Assembly: GCA_963851245.1 (NCBI GenBank)
Contig: CAWKOH010000005.1
Span: forward strand, 186,001-250,000
Direction: 5' to 3'
DNA from: CAWKOH01 sp963851245
GTDB lineage: Bacteria; Actinomycetota; Acidimicrobiia; Acidimicrobiales; Palsa-688
Length of the DNA stretch: 64,000 bases
How positions within the stretch are numbered: the stretch's first letter is position 1; every line of letters begins with the position of its first letter. The position numbers and the translations under genes are program-made. The notes beneath the pieces are model-generated. The model did not search any database and was not told where the DNA came from. It saw only the letters and a list, made by a program, of their open reading frames with translations. Positions 25,317 to 35,498 of this stretch are shown here, piece after piece.

Positions 25317-26097
25317 ATGCTGCTCGATGGGAAGGTCGCAGTGATAACCGGCGCCGGCTCGGGCGTCGGCCGGGCGTCGGCCCTGCGTTTCGCCGAGGAG
25401 GGGGCGTCGGTTGTCTGTGCTGACGTCGATCTCGACCGGGCCAGGGGGACCGTCGCCCAGTTGGAAGCGGCGGGAGGCACCGCGGTCGCCGATCGCAGCG
25501 ACGTTTCGCAGGATGCCGATGTGGCATCGACCATTGGGACGGCGGTAGCCCGCTTTGGGCGGCTGGACATCATGTTCAACAACGTGGGCATCCCCACCCC
25601 CCGTCTCGGCATGGCGTTCGAGGATCACACCGTCGAAGACTTCGAACGGTTGACATCGGTCAACTTCCGGGGCGTGTTCCTCGGCTGCAAGCATTCCGTG
25701 ATCCAGTTCAAGAAGCAGGGCGGCGGGGGCGTGATCCTGAACACCGGGTCGGTCGCCGGCTTGGTGGGTTGGGGCGGCACGGTCTACGGCGCCACCAAGG
25801 GGGCGGTGCACCAACTGACCCGGGCAGTAGCAGTGGAGGCCGCGCCCTTCGGCATCAGGGTCAAACGCCATCTGCCCGGCGGGCATGCCGTTCACGAACT
25901 TCATGTCGGCCGGCGGTATGGACACCACCACTGTGGACATCCATGAGATCGCCAAGCACACCGGTTCGATGCGCCCGTTGGGCCGGCCGATCACAGCGGA
26001 GGACTGCGCCGAAGCCGCCGTCTACCTCTGCTCTGACCGGGCCGCCAACGTCACCGGCATCCTGCTCCCGGTCGACGGGGGGTACATAGCCCGTTGA
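25317..26097 (+). pseudogene. SDR family oxidoreductase, one-base frameshift
   Basis: From ATG 25317: VITGAGSGVGRASALRFAEE, NNVGIPTPRLGMAFEDHTV and NTGSVAGLVGWGGTVYGATK give the full SDR motif set. At 25862-25864 the sequence GTCAAACGCC has one A too many; removing it restores GIRVNAICPAGMPFTNFMS and the C-terminus NVTGILLPVDGG in the second frame, ending at 26097. Corrected length is 259 residues. Recent pseudogene or sequencing indel. Confidence 0.85.
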
Positions 26098-26245
26098 GCC
26101 ACCTGGCGGAGCGAATCAACGTGCTCGTCGTTCGTCGCCCCATTTCGGCGGCGCCGTGATGTGCAGCGCCTAGCGGATTGAGCCGGGCGGCCGAGACTGG
26201 CTGTGGTCACGAGGACGCCGCGATGCGCGAGGCTACAGTTCGCAG

Positions 26246-26938
26246 ATGACCTGGGCCGAGCGTGCAGCGGATCGATCTCCGGTCGTGCAGCGGTCGAGGA
26301 GCCGGGGAGTGCAGCAGGCCAAGGCGATCGTGCAAGCGGCCCGGCGTCTCATAGAGGTGAAGGGGCCGACATTCACGACCCAGGAGCTCGTGAGGGAAGC
26401 CGGCATAGCCCTGCAGACGTTCTACCGTTATTTTCCTGGCAAGGACCACCTTCTGCTGGCCGTCATAGAGGACATCATCGACGAGAACTGCAAGGGCTAC
26501 AAAGACGGGGCGCGCAAGTTTCGCAACCCGGTCGATCGCCTTCGGTTCTATATCACCGCCACGGTTGCCGGTCTGGAGGGCGCCCGCAAGGGGCCCAGTT
26601 TCATCACCGTCGAGCACTGGCGGCTTCAGACGCTCTACCCCGACGAGGTCTCACGGGCCACGCAGCCCTTTACGTACTTGATCCTGGAAGAGATCCGGGA
26701 GGCCACGGCGAGTGGACTGCTGAAGCCGATCGACCAGGAGTACTCGGCCTGGCTCATCACTCAACTGGTCATGGCCGTTTTTCATCACTATGACTGTGCC
26801 GGGCTCGGCGAACCCAGCGAACTTGTTGCCGGCCGGCTCTGGACCTTCTGCCTGTCCGCGCTCGGCGGCCAGGCCCTCGACCGCGGGAACGCAGGACCGG
26901 TCCGGCCCCGTCGAAGCTCCCGCCAGGCGTCGGGCTGA
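26246..26938 (+). CDS. TetR-family transcriptional regulator
   Basis: 230 residues from ATG 26246. The helix-turn-helix lies at about 35-75: IVQAARRLIEVKGPTFTTQE, LVREAGIALQTFYRYFPGKD. The ligand-binding part is not assignable. It is 5 bp upstream of an LLM oxidoreductase in the same direction, so it probably regulates that gene and possibly the damaged SDR upstream. Confidence 0.88.
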   Translation: MTWAERAADRSPVVQRSRSRGVQQAKAIVQAARRLIEVKGPTFTTQELVREAGIALQTFYRYFPGKDHLLLAVIEDIIDENCKGYKDGARKFRNPVDRLRFYITATVAGLEGARKGPSFITVEHWRLQTLYPDEVSRATQPFTYLILEEIREATASGLLKPIDQEYSAWLITQLVMAVFHHYDCAGLGEPSELVAGRLWTFCLSALGGQALDRGNAGPVRPRRSSRQASG

Positions 26939-26943
26939 CCGCC

Positions 26944-27870
26944 TTGGAAGTGTCGCCTCCTCACCTGAAGTTCGGCGTGGTCTCGGGCGGTGACCCCGAA
27001 CAGGCCGCCGCTCTCGAGGGCCAGGCCATCGACTCCCTGTGGGTCGGGGGACACGTCGCCTCACGGAACCCCTCCCCCGAAGCCCTTATGGCGTTGGCCC
27101 TCCTGTCGGCCGCGACCACCCGGGTGAAGATCGGAACGTCGATCCTCCTGCTGCCCCTGTACCCACCGGCCCTAGTCGCCAAGCAGATCGCCGACCTCGA
27201 CCGGGCCACCGGCGGACGCCTGATCCTCGGGGTCGGCATCGGCGGGGAGTACCCCCAGGAGTTCCGGGCATGCGGCGTGCCAATAGAGGAAAGAGGCCGG
27301 CGAACAGACGAAGCCATTCCGCTCCTGCGGCGCCTGTGGACGGCTGAGGAGATCTCCCACGATGGTCCCTACTACCCGATGAAGGACGTAAGGATCCATC
27401 CCGCCCCGGCCCAGGCCGGTGGGCCGCCGATCGTGGTGGCCGGGCGCAAGGAACCCGCGATGCGCCGGGCCGCTCTGCTCGGCGACGGCTGGATGCCCTA
27501 CCTGTACTCGCCCCGCCGGTACGCCGTTTCAGTCGCCCGGGTCCGGGAGATCGCTGCCGAGGCAGGGCGAGACCTGAGCGGGTTCGACTGGTACGCCTTC
27601 GTCTTCATCAACGTCGACCCAGACGGGGGAAGAGCCCGAGAGGAGGCGGCGAGGGCGATGGGCGGAACCTACAACCAGGACTTTCGGGCCATGGTCGACA
27701 ACGTGGCCGCCGCCGGGACCGCCGAGGAAGTCCGGGCCAAGGTCCAGGAGTTCGTCGACGCCGGCGCTCGCCACTTCATCTTCGCGCCGGCTGCCGGCAC
27801 AGGCAGCCCGGCCGCCATCGTGCGCCGAGTCTTCGAGGAGGTGCTCCCCGCCGTGCGCGCCGGCAACTGA
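26944..27870 (+). CDS. LLM-class F420-dependent oxidoreductase
   Basis: 308 residues. IDSLWVGGHVASRNPSPEAL, VKIGTSILLLPLYPPALVAK, GRLILGVGIGGEYPQEFRAC and MRRAALLGDGWMPYLYSPRR are the standard F420-binding barrel segments. Start is a TTG at 26944 or a GTG at 26950. Immediately follows the TetR gene. Confidence 0.88.
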   Translation: MEVSPPHLKFGVVSGGDPEQAAALEGQAIDSLWVGGHVASRNPSPEALMALALLSAATTRVKIGTSILLLPLYPPALVAKQIADLDRATGGRLILGVGIGGEYPQEFRACGVPIEERGRRTDEAIPLLRRLWTAEEISHDGPYYPMKDVRIHPAPAQAGGPPIVVAGRKEPAMRRAALLGDGWMPYLYSPRRYAVSVARVREIAAEAGRDLSGFDWYAFVFINVDPDGGRAREEAARAMGGTYNQDFRAMVDNVAAAGTAEEVRAKVQEFVDAGARHFIFAPAAGTGSPAAIVRRVFEEVLPAVRAGN

Positions 27871-27913
27871 GAGCGGTGGGTGATTTGGGCGGACGGTGTC
27901 GACTCCTGCGCCG

Positions 27914-28404
27914 TTACGACGAGGAAACTGCCTTTCCGGCCAGGTTCGATCCGCAGATCGGATCGGCCCCGGCGACCAGTCGGAATGACGTACCGACGAA
28001 CTGGGTCACCCAAAGGCAGTGTCGGCGCCGGCCACTTGACCCCGCTGGTCCATGGCGAAGCCAATGGAGTGGCTGCCGAAAAGGCCGTCGGCGTCGTAGG
28101 AACGGATTCCCAGCATGGTGTTGATGAACAACGCCTGGGTCGGGTGGGCCCCGGCCGCCTTTAGCCCGGTGATGAAAGCGTCCACGGACACGTAACCCAG
28201 GTACTCGTTCAAGGTCGGGTCGGTGGTGATCCCGGCGTAGGTCGTCATGGCGTTCTGGAGACGCATCGTGGCGGCCGTGTGCATCTCGATCGGCTCGTAG
28301 CTGACCGTGAAGTACCCGTCCTGCGCCGCCTGCTCCGCCCCGGGCCGGCCGAGAACAAATTCCCGCCCCCGAGGACATGCGACCTGCGCGAAGGAGGATA
28401 TCAT
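27914..28404 (-). pseudogene. Remnant of a branched-chain amino-acid-type ABC substrate-binding protein
   Basis: GYFTVSYEPIEMHTAATMRL, LNEYLGYVSVDAFITGLKAA and ALFINTMLGIRSYDADGLFG are typical of the C-terminal lobe of periplasmic Leu/Ile/Val-binding-like proteins. A frame change near 28006 leads to VTQFVGTSFRLVAGADPICG and the stop at 27914. The first 250 or so residues and the signal peptide are missing. A related, intact-looking gene enters the window at 63386. Confidence 0.65.
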
Positions 28405-28484
28405 GTATCCGCTATACCAGCAACGGCGTTCTACTTAGGGCTGGTTCAACGAATGGCCGGAGCTGGATCGGCCATCATGGGGTG

Positions 28485-28961
28485 ATGTCCGAGGAAGGCA
28501 TAAAAAGGCTTCTCGCCGAACGCGCCTGCGACCGGCTGATCTATCAATACGCCCACTTCGTTGACAGCGGAGAGGCCGCTCGAATCGTGGACCTCTTCAC
28601 CGATGACGGGGTGTGGACCGGCGCGGACGGACGGTCAATGGACGGTCAGGATCAAATCCGGGCGGCGTTCTCAGCCCGCCAAGCGCTGACCCGGCGTCTA
28701 TCCCGCCACGTAATCACCAATGTCCTCGTCGACGTGCACAGCGACTATGAGGCGAGCGGCACCGCCTATCTCGTCAACTACCGTCACGACGGCACCGGGG
28801 ACCAGGTCGAGAGGCCGGGTCCGGCCCGCCACCCGAAGTTCGTGGGCGACTACCACCTGGAGTTCCGGAGCCTCGATGGTGAGTGGCGCATCGCCAGGCT
28901 CCGCTTCGACCTGCTCTTTCTTCGGCGATCCGAACTGGCTGCCGGCAAGGACCAGGATTGA
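28485..28961 (+). CDS. SnoaL/NTF2-like protein
   Basis: 158 residues from ATG 28485 (MSEEGIKRLL). RLIYQYAHFVDSGEAARIVD, LFTDDGVWTGADGRSMDGQD and FVGDYHLEFRSLDGEWRIA match the cone-shaped NTF2/SnoaL fold, used by dehydratases, isomerases and ring-hydroxylating dioxygenase beta subunits. Could serve a nearby Rieske system, but none adjoins it. Convergent with the P450 gene, which ends 16 bp away. Confidence 0.82.
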   Translation: MSEEGIKRLLAERACDRLIYQYAHFVDSGEAARIVDLFTDDGVWTGADGRSMDGQDQIRAAFSARQALTRRLSRHVITNVLVDVHSDYEASGTAYLVNYRHDGTGDQVERPGPARHPKFVGDYHLEFRSLDGEWRIARLRFDLLFLRRSELAAGKDQD

Positions 28962-28977
28962 GCGTCTGCAACGGCGT

Positions 28978-30248
28978 TCAGCCCGCCGCGGTGAACTCCA
29001 GATGCAGCGCCTCCACCCCGCGGAGGATGAAGCTGGGCGTGTAGTCGAATCGCCGGGCGCCGGCGGGACCGTGGTGGGCCTCGGCGACGTGGATGTCATC
29101 GAGCCGGCCCAGCATCCGTTCCAGTGTGATTCGCCCTTCGGCTCGCACCAATGGGCCTCCCGGGCAGGAGTGGACCCCCCGGCCGAATGCGATGTGCTCA
29201 CGGGCGTTCGGACGATCGAGATCGAATTCCGCCGGACAGGCGAAGCGCCGTTCGTCGCGGTCGGCCGCGCCCAGGAGCATGACGACATTGCTTCCGGCCG
29301 GGATCCGGACACCGCCAAGGCTGGTTGAGACGCGAGCCATACGGAAGTTCACCTTGACCGGGCTGTTGATCCGCAGCATCTCCTCGGTGAATTTCGAGGG
29401 ATCCGGTCGGGATGGCGACGGAGAGTGTCCTGAACCTCGTACCGCTCGGCCACCAGACTCATGGCGTTGCCGAGGAACCGGGCCGCCGTGCCCTGCCCCC
29501 CGGCGAAGAGAAGGGTGGCGACCCGCATGACGTCGCCTACCTCTGGCGCGGTGCCGTCCGGGAAGGGGGCCAGGGCCATCTGGGTAAGGACGTCGTTCCG
29601 AGGTGAGCGACGGCGGTCCTCGATATAGCGCGTGAACCACGCCTCCAGGAACCCGAGGAAGTCGGTTTCCTCGGAAACCTCGCCGACCGCTCCGGGTGTG
29701 CCGTGGGCGACGAAAGCGGCCCGGATGGCGTAGTGATCCTCCTCCGGGATTCCAAGCAGATCGGCGATGACGAGTAGGGCCAAGGGCTTGGCGTAGTCGC
29801 CGATGAACTCGCAGTGCCCACCGCCGATGAAGGCGTCGATCTGCTGGTCGGCCAGCGAGGCCATGAACCGCTCGTTCTCCTGCAGCCGTTTGGGGGTCAG
29901 AAGCCGCATCATCAAACCGCGGTGGGCGGTGTGCTCGGGCGGGTCCCAGGTGATGAACGATTCGCCGTCTGGGAACGAGCGGCGGTACTTCTCGATCAGG
30001 GCACTGACGTCGTCGCCTTCCACCGGTTCGGGGAAGCTGGTGAAGGGCCCTCCGAAGGCACTGCAGGAGGAAAAGGTGCCGGGATCCCGGTATATGGCCG
30101 AGATCTCGTCGTAGCCGGTGACGATGTACGCGCCGTGGTGAGGCTCGAGCCACACCGGTCCCTGCTCCCGCAGGAACTCGTAGTACGGGTACGGATCCTC
30201 CAGAACGGAGTCGTCGGTAAAGAAATCAGCGGTTGAGAAGTTGGCCAT
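28978..30248 (-). pseudogene. Cytochrome P450, one-base frameshift
   Basis: N-terminal part from ATG 30248 (MANFSTADFF) to about 29405 contains FITWDPPEHTAHRGLMMRLL (C-helix) and LLFAGGQGTAARFLGNA (I-helix). The frame then breaks within GGATCCCTCG, and continues in another frame with FTEEMLRINSPVKVNFRMA (ExxR) and AFGRGVHSCPGGPLVRAEG (heme Cys). Restoring one base gives about 423 residues, the normal size. The I-helix acid before the Thr is replaced by Gly. A ferredoxin gene lies divergently 87 bp away, a common electron donor arrangement. Confidence 0.85.
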
Positions 30249-30335
30249 GTCCCCATTGCCTTACCCACGAAGAAAAGTACAGAAGGTATATTTGTTTGTC
30301 AACGGTGCAAAGAGCGGCGATCGAGGGGTTGTCCG

Positions 30336-30527
30336 GTGCGCATCATCGTCGACTACAGCCTGTGCGAGAGCAACGCCCTCTGTGTCCAGGCGGCTCCGGA
30401 AGTGTTCGAGGTTCGTGACGATGACCTCCTCTATCTGCTCGAAGAGGAACCCTCCGAGCGGCTCCGAGCGAAGGTGGAGGCGGCCGTGCGGGCGTGCCCG
30501 AAGCAAGCCATCCGAGTGGAGGAGTGA
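30336..30527 (+). CDS. 3Fe-4S (or 4Fe-4S) ferredoxin, P450 partner type
   Basis: 63 residues from GTG 30336. CESNALC and a C-terminal CPKQAI give three Cys ligands; the residue normally the fourth ligand is Asn, consistent with a 3Fe-4S or hybrid cluster. VDYSLCESNALCVQAAPEVF is characteristic of ferredoxins paired with actinobacterial P450s. Divergent from the P450 at 28978-30248. Confidence 0.9.
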   Translation: MRIIVDYSLCESNALCVQAAPEVFEVRDDDLLYLLEEEPSERLRAKVEAAVRACPKQAIRVEE

Positions 30528-30748
30528 GCAACCTCCGGAGCTGATCCCTAGCGGGCGGTCCCCCGAGAAGGGTGCCAAGCGGCGCGAGCCTCACGCTTGG
30601 TGCGGCAATCGACGCAGTCGCAATGACCGTCATGCTCGTATCTGCGATCCGGTTGGTCCCACCTGGCAGCCATGCGAAAGGCGAGGGTAGGCGGGCTCGG
30701 AACCGAGGTGGTGGATCCAAGCGGAGCCGCGGGCCTACCGTGGCGGTG

Positions 30749-31537
30749 ATGTTCGAGGCCGGCCGCACGGATCAGCTCCGGCCGGAGCTGGACCAACAGC
30801 AAGCACCACCCATGCTCGCCCTCGAAGAGGTTCTTGCCCATCACGCGGCTGGGGCCGTACTCCTGGACACCAGGGAGCCGGCGGATTTCGGCAAGGGCCA
30901 TCTGCGTGGAGCGGTAAATGTCGGATTGCGGGGCCGCTTCGCCGAGTGGGCCGCCGACGTGCTTTCTCCTGATCAGGATGTGGTCCTGGTGGGGGACTGC
31001 GCAGCCGCCCTCGAGACCAAGGTCCGGCTGACCCGGGTTGGCTACGACCGGGTCCTGGGCCAGTCGGCGCTGCCGGTCGGAGTCCTCTCTGATCATCCGG
31101 AGTTGATCGAGACAAGCGCCCGGCTCACCATCGAGCAGCTCGCCGAGCTGCGCGGCCTCGAGCACGACATCCAGATCGTGGACGTTCGCAGCCCGGCCGA
31201 AACAGCCGCAGGCACGCTGCCGGGGGCCCGAGAGATCCCGCTGGCGACCCTGGCCGATTCCCTGGCTGGGCTCGATCGGGACAGCCCGGTGGTCACGCAC
31301 TGCTCCACCGGCTACCGCTCTGCGATCGCGGCCAGTGTGCTGCAGGCGGCCGGCCACCGCCAGACGCACAGCTGGCAGTGGTGGGAACTGCTCACACGGC
31401 TCGGACAGCCGGGAGAGACGACGGTCCGAGCGCGAGCCACCGATCTGGCCGGACGGACCCAACCCGAGCAGCCGGGCTGGAACCGGCTGGGGTACGGGGG
31501 CAACGCCGTACAGGTGATCGCTGTCAGAATCGAGTGA
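30749..31537 (+). CDS. Tandem rhodanese-domain protein
   Basis: 262 residues from ATG 30749. Domain 1 (about 25-120) has AVLLDTREPADFGKGHLRGA but no active-loop Cys in the usual context; domain 2 (about 125-225) has IVDVRSPAETAAGTLPGARE and the loop THCSTGYRS with catalytic Cys. The arrangement equals the C-terminal half of MBL-fold/rhodanese persulfide enzymes; the metallo-beta-lactamase half is absent. Could transfer sulfane sulfur. Followed 7 bp later by YihY in the same direction. Confidence 0.82.
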   Translation: MFEAGRTDQLRPELDQQQAPPMLALEEVLAHHAAGAVLLDTREPADFGKGHLRGAVNVGLRGRFAEWAADVLSPDQDVVLVGDCAAALETKVRLTRVGYDRVLGQSALPVGVLSDHPELIETSARLTIEQLAELRGLEHDIQIVDVRSPAETAAGTLPGAREIPLATLADSLAGLDRDSPVVTHCSTGYRSAIAASVLQAAGHRQTHSWQWWELLTRLGQPGETTVRARATDLAGRTQPEQPGWNRLGYGGNAVQVIAVRIE

Positions 31538-31544
31538 CCCCTCG

Positions 31545-32468
31545 ATGAGCTCTCCCTCTTTTGAGCAAAAGCCGAAGAACTTGGCCGATGAGCTATCCGG
31601 AGACTTCGAGGCAGCGGAGGAGGCCGCCGAGGGCACCGCCAGCCTGGCGCTCGACCGGCATCGCCACTTGTCGAGGATGCTGAGCGTCGCGGATGGCGTG
31701 CTCCGGGAGCAGGCGGTCGAGGGGGTGGGCCTGGCCGCCTCGGGGGCAACCTTCTGGCTGGTCATCGCGGCCTTCCCGACGGCCATCGCCGTGGTCAGCA
31801 TCTTCGGCCTGGTGGTCAGTCCCCAGCAGGTCGCTACCGACCTCGGAAGACTGGCGAACGGAGCGCCGGCGTCGCTCGGTTCCCTGGTGACCACCCAGCT
31901 GAGGCGGGTGGCTGCCAGCGATCACGCCGGTCTGTCGATGGGGTTGGCCCTCTCGGTGCTCCTCGCCGTCTGGAGCGCCTCGGCCGGGGTCTACAACCTG
32001 GACCGGGCCATTCGCGTCGCCTACGGGCTGCCACCCCAGCGCTACCTGGAGGCGCGGGGCCGGGCCTTGGCCGGGGCCGTGATCGTCGTGGTGATGCTGG
32101 GTGTGAGTGCGCTCGGGATCTCGGCCGTCGCCGGTCACTCGCCCGCCCCCGCCCTTGTCATCCTTGGCATCCCGGCTGTGTTCGTGGTCATAGTGGGCGG
32201 GGTGGCCGGGTTGTACCGCTTCTCGGTGGGAGGCGGGGTGGCGGTCCGGGCCTTGCTACCGGGAGCGGTGGCCTCCGCGGTCGGTGTGGCCGGGGTGGTC
32301 GCCGGCTTCGGCGCCTACGTCGCCTGGTCGAGGCACTTCACGGCTGTTTACGGTGTCTTTGCCGGAGCGGTCATCGGCATGTTCGGCACTTACCTGGCGG
32401 TTTACGTAGTACTTCTCGGCGCCGTGTTGAACGTGCAGCTGGCCTCGCTGGCTACGTCGAAAAGCTGA
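31545..32468 (+). CDS. YihY/BrkB-family membrane protein
   Basis: 307 residues. After a 65-residue cytoplasmic stretch, six hydrophobic segments follow, including AASGATFWLVIAAFPTAIAV, GLALSVLLAVWSASAGVYNL and GVFAGAVIGMFGTYLAVYVV. The invariant WSASxGVxxLdrAinxaYg region is clear (WSASAGVYNLDRAIRVAYG). Family members may be exporters or flippases; the name virulence factor BrkB is historical. Function not assignable. Confidence 0.9.
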   Translation: MSSPSFEQKPKNLADELSGDFEAAEEAAEGTASLALDRHRHLSRMLSVADGVLREQAVEGVGLAASGATFWLVIAAFPTAIAVVSIFGLVVSPQQVATDLGRLANGAPASLGSLVTTQLRRVAASDHAGLSMGLALSVLLAVWSASAGVYNLDRAIRVAYGLPPQRYLEARGRALAGAVIVVVMLGVSALGISAVAGHSPAPALVILGIPAVFVVIVGGVAGLYRFSVGGGVAVRALLPGAVASAVGVAGVVAGFGAYVAWSRHFTAVYGVFAGAVIGMFGTYLAVYVVLLGAVLNVQLASLATSKS

Positions 32469-32542
32469 CCGGCCGGCGTGGCCGCCGGAGGCGCTCGGGA
32501 GATCTCCGGAAAACCGATGTCAATGGACGGCGGCGAGATGGA

Positions 32543-35345
32543 ATGATGACATCGATGGGCGCACCTCTGGCCGAGCGCGAGGAAGCGCTGGAGGGAGTGC
32601 GGGCTCTTCTGGAGAGCGCCGTTTCCGGGCGGGGTAGAGCCCTGTTCGTTCTGGGAGAAGCCGGACTCGGGAAGACCACCTTGCTCGAACATGCCGTCAA
32701 GCTGGCGGGTGGGCGTATGACTGTCGGGATCGGTCGGGCGGATGTGGCCGAGGCGGCCTTACCCTTCGGGCTGGTCGGACAGGCGCTGGAACCCCTCCTG
32801 GGTGGCGAGGTGCTGAGCCCCTGGGGCGGCCAACGGGCGCCCGCCGACCGCCTGTACGCCATCTTGCATCGGCTGCGCGAGGTGGCGGTCAGGCCTCTCC
32901 TGATAGCCCTCGATGATGCCCACTGGGCCGACCCGGACTCGCTGACTCTGCTCAGGCTCATCTGCCGGCGACTGTCCGGTCTTCCCGTGGCCGTAGTGGT
33001 CACGGGAAGGCCATGGCCCCCAGGATTGGCGCGCGCCGCCGAGGAGCTGGCTGGAGACGGACTGGTGGATCTCGAACGGCTCCTGCCCCTCACCACCGGC
33101 GCCGCGACCGCTCTGCTCGGCCAACGCGTCGGTAACCGAGCCAGCCTCGAGGACATCGAGGCGGCGGTGGAGTCCTGCGGTGGCAACCCGCTGCTCCTGA
33201 CGCACGTGGCCGCCGAGCTGGAGGCGGGCCGGCCTCTGCCCGATCACGGGAGGCAGGCGGGCGGATCCTGGGCCAGCAGGCTCCTGCTGTCACGCTTCAC
33301 CGGTGTCGGCCCAGCCGGCGAGGCCTATCTTCAGGCCGCCAGCGTGCTCGGCTGGCGCTTCCGTCCGGAGGTGGCGGCCGAGGTGGCCGGGCTCAGGCCC
33401 AACGACGCGGCGGGGGCGCTGGCCGCGCTGGTCGGGGCCGGGCTGGTGGTCGACGCCGGGGATGGCTGGGCCATGTTCAGTCATCATCTGGTCCGCCTGG
33501 CCGTATACGACCAGGTGGCGCCGCAGCACGCTCACCTGCACGAGGCCGCCTTCCGCGTGTTGCTGGCCCGCAAGGCGCCGGCCGCGCGAAGTTGCCGAGC
33601 ACGCGATGGCGGCCCGGCTGGTCGAGCCGGACACCCTCGAAGTTCTGGCGCTGGCCGGGCGGGACGCGCTTCGTCAGGGCGCGCCCGGTACAGCCATACG
33701 CCACCTGCGGGCCCTCGTCGAGCTCAATGGCGACGACGCTCCGGCCGAGGCGCTGCTGGACCTGGCTCAGGCCTTGCGTGCGGTAGGGGACAACGGCGAG
33801 GCGGCCGCGGTCTGCGAGGACCTGCTGGGCCGAGCCGACCTACCGGTGCGCATGAGCCTGGCGGCACTGACGGAGCTGGCCCAGGCGGAGTTCAGGGCGG
33901 GGTACCTCGAGGAGGCGACGGCCAGGATGGACCAGGCCGTTCGCATGATCGGGTCCGACGCGTCCGAGCTGGCCGCCACCGCCCTCCTGCATCAAGCCCA
34001 TCTCACCGTCATGCGCCTGGGCCCGAGGACGGCCCTTCCGTTGGCCCGCCAGGCCCGGTTGGTAGGCGCCGAGGTGGGTGGTCAGATCCGGGTCATGGCC
34101 GACGCGGTGTGGGGCGAGTGCGCGTATCTCTCAGGCGATCCGATGGGCCTCGAAGTAGCCGAGCGAGCCGCCAGAGAAGCGCGATTGGTACCGGCGCCCA
34201 CCCCCGAAGCGACTCAATGGTCCGAGCCCCGGGTCCTTTACGCCGAGCTCGCCCTGGCGGCCGAACTGTTCGTCGAGGCCGAAGAGATCCTGATCGAAAC
34301 GGTGCGCGAGGCCGAGCAGAAGCGCCACCCCATGAACCTCTTCGAAGGCCAGTACCTGCTGACCGAGCTGCTTCGCCGGACCGGGAAGTTGACCGAAGCG
34401 ATCCTTCTCGTCGACCAGCTGATGGGGTCGGCGGAGCTCATGCCCTTCGCCCTGCCGCTCGCCTTAGCCGAGAAGATCCTCGTTCTTCTCGATCTGGGTC
34501 AGCTCGAGGAGGCCAGTAGCTGGTGCCGAAGGTTGGACGAGATGACCGCAGGCAAGGCTCGTCTCGGTCGGGTCTGGACCCTCTCTCATTTCGATCGGGC
34601 TCTGCTGGCTTGGCGTCAGGGTGACGTGCAGGAGGCGGCCCGGGTGGCCGGGCTGCTGGAGCGATCCTCCCGGCGGGTCGATCTGCTCGAGCCGTGCCTC
34701 TATCCGTGGGCTTCGCCGGCAGTGGCCGCCTATCTCGCCTGTGAACAAGACGATGACGCGGCCCGAGTGATCGACTGGCTCGAACCGAGAGCGCAGACGC
34801 TGCCGGCCCGCTGGCCCAAGGCCGTCCTGGCCGGGTCCCGGGCGGCCGTGGCGGAGCGGAGGGGAGAGGTGGAGCAGGCTGATGCCGGATTCGCCCACGC
34901 CGTGTCGATGCAGCACCCGGCCATGCCCCTGGCCCGCACCGAGTCCCTGATCGACTTCGGTGCCTTCTTGATCCGCCGGAACCAGCCGGCCCGAGCCCGG
35001 CCCGTCCTGGCCGAGGCGGTCCAACTGGCCGAGGACTGTGGGGCCATGTGGCACGCCGATCGAGCCCGGGTGGCGTGGCGTCGCGCAGGCGGCCGGGCCA
35101 GGGCCACTCCGGCCGGGGCTCTGAGCCCGCAAGAGAGAGCCGTAGCCGATCTGGCCCGAGCGGGAAGAACCAACCGGGAGATAGCTGCCCAGCTATATCT
35201 GTCGGTGAACACCGTCGAGACCCACCTGTCACACGTGTATCGCAAACTGGGCATCAATGGCCGCTGGCAGCTCATCGCGGGGGACGACGGCAGCTCCGAC
35301 GGCAGGCCCGTGGCGGTGCGCCCGCCCCGAAGGCCGCCGGCCTGA
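32543..35345 (+). pseudogene. Large AAA+/TPR LuxR-type regulator (LAL/MalT-like), frameshifted
   Basis: N-terminal ATPase: GEAGLGKTTLLEHAVK (Walker A) and LLIALDDAHWADPDSLTLLR (Walker B). A helical TPR-like middle follows. The C-terminal HTH reads LSPQERAVADLARAGRTNRE and LYLSVNTVETHLSHVYRKLG, classic LuxR. At about 33585, within GCCGCGCGAAG, one surplus base shifts the frame; correction yields about 933 residues, a typical LAL regulator. A truncated 340-residue product would lack the DNA-binding domain. Possible target genes are the adjacent YihY or hydrolase. Confidence 0.85.
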
Positions 35346-35356
35346 GTTGTCCGGGG

Positions 35357-35398
35357 CCAGCCCGAGTTCACCGGTTGCCAGCCTGAATTCACCGGTTG
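35357..35398. repeat. Two tandem 21-bp repeats
   Basis: CCAGCCYGARTTCACCGGTTG occurs at 35357-35377 and again at 35378-35398 with two transitions between copies. It lies between the LuxR-type regulator and the hydrolase gene and could be an operator pair. Confidence 0.7.
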
Positions 35399-35498
35399 CC
35401 GGGACGACATCAAGGGTCTGAATCGGCAGTCTTCGTACTGTGGGCTCGATCGCGCCGTCCTTGCACCTGGCGCCTGCTCGCCGCGGCGAGGGGGACTG

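Noticed and set aside
33580..33592. Programmed ribosomal frameshift in the LuxR-type regulator
   Set aside because: No slippery heptamer or downstream structure typical of programmed shifts; several other genes have similar indels, favouring error or decay.
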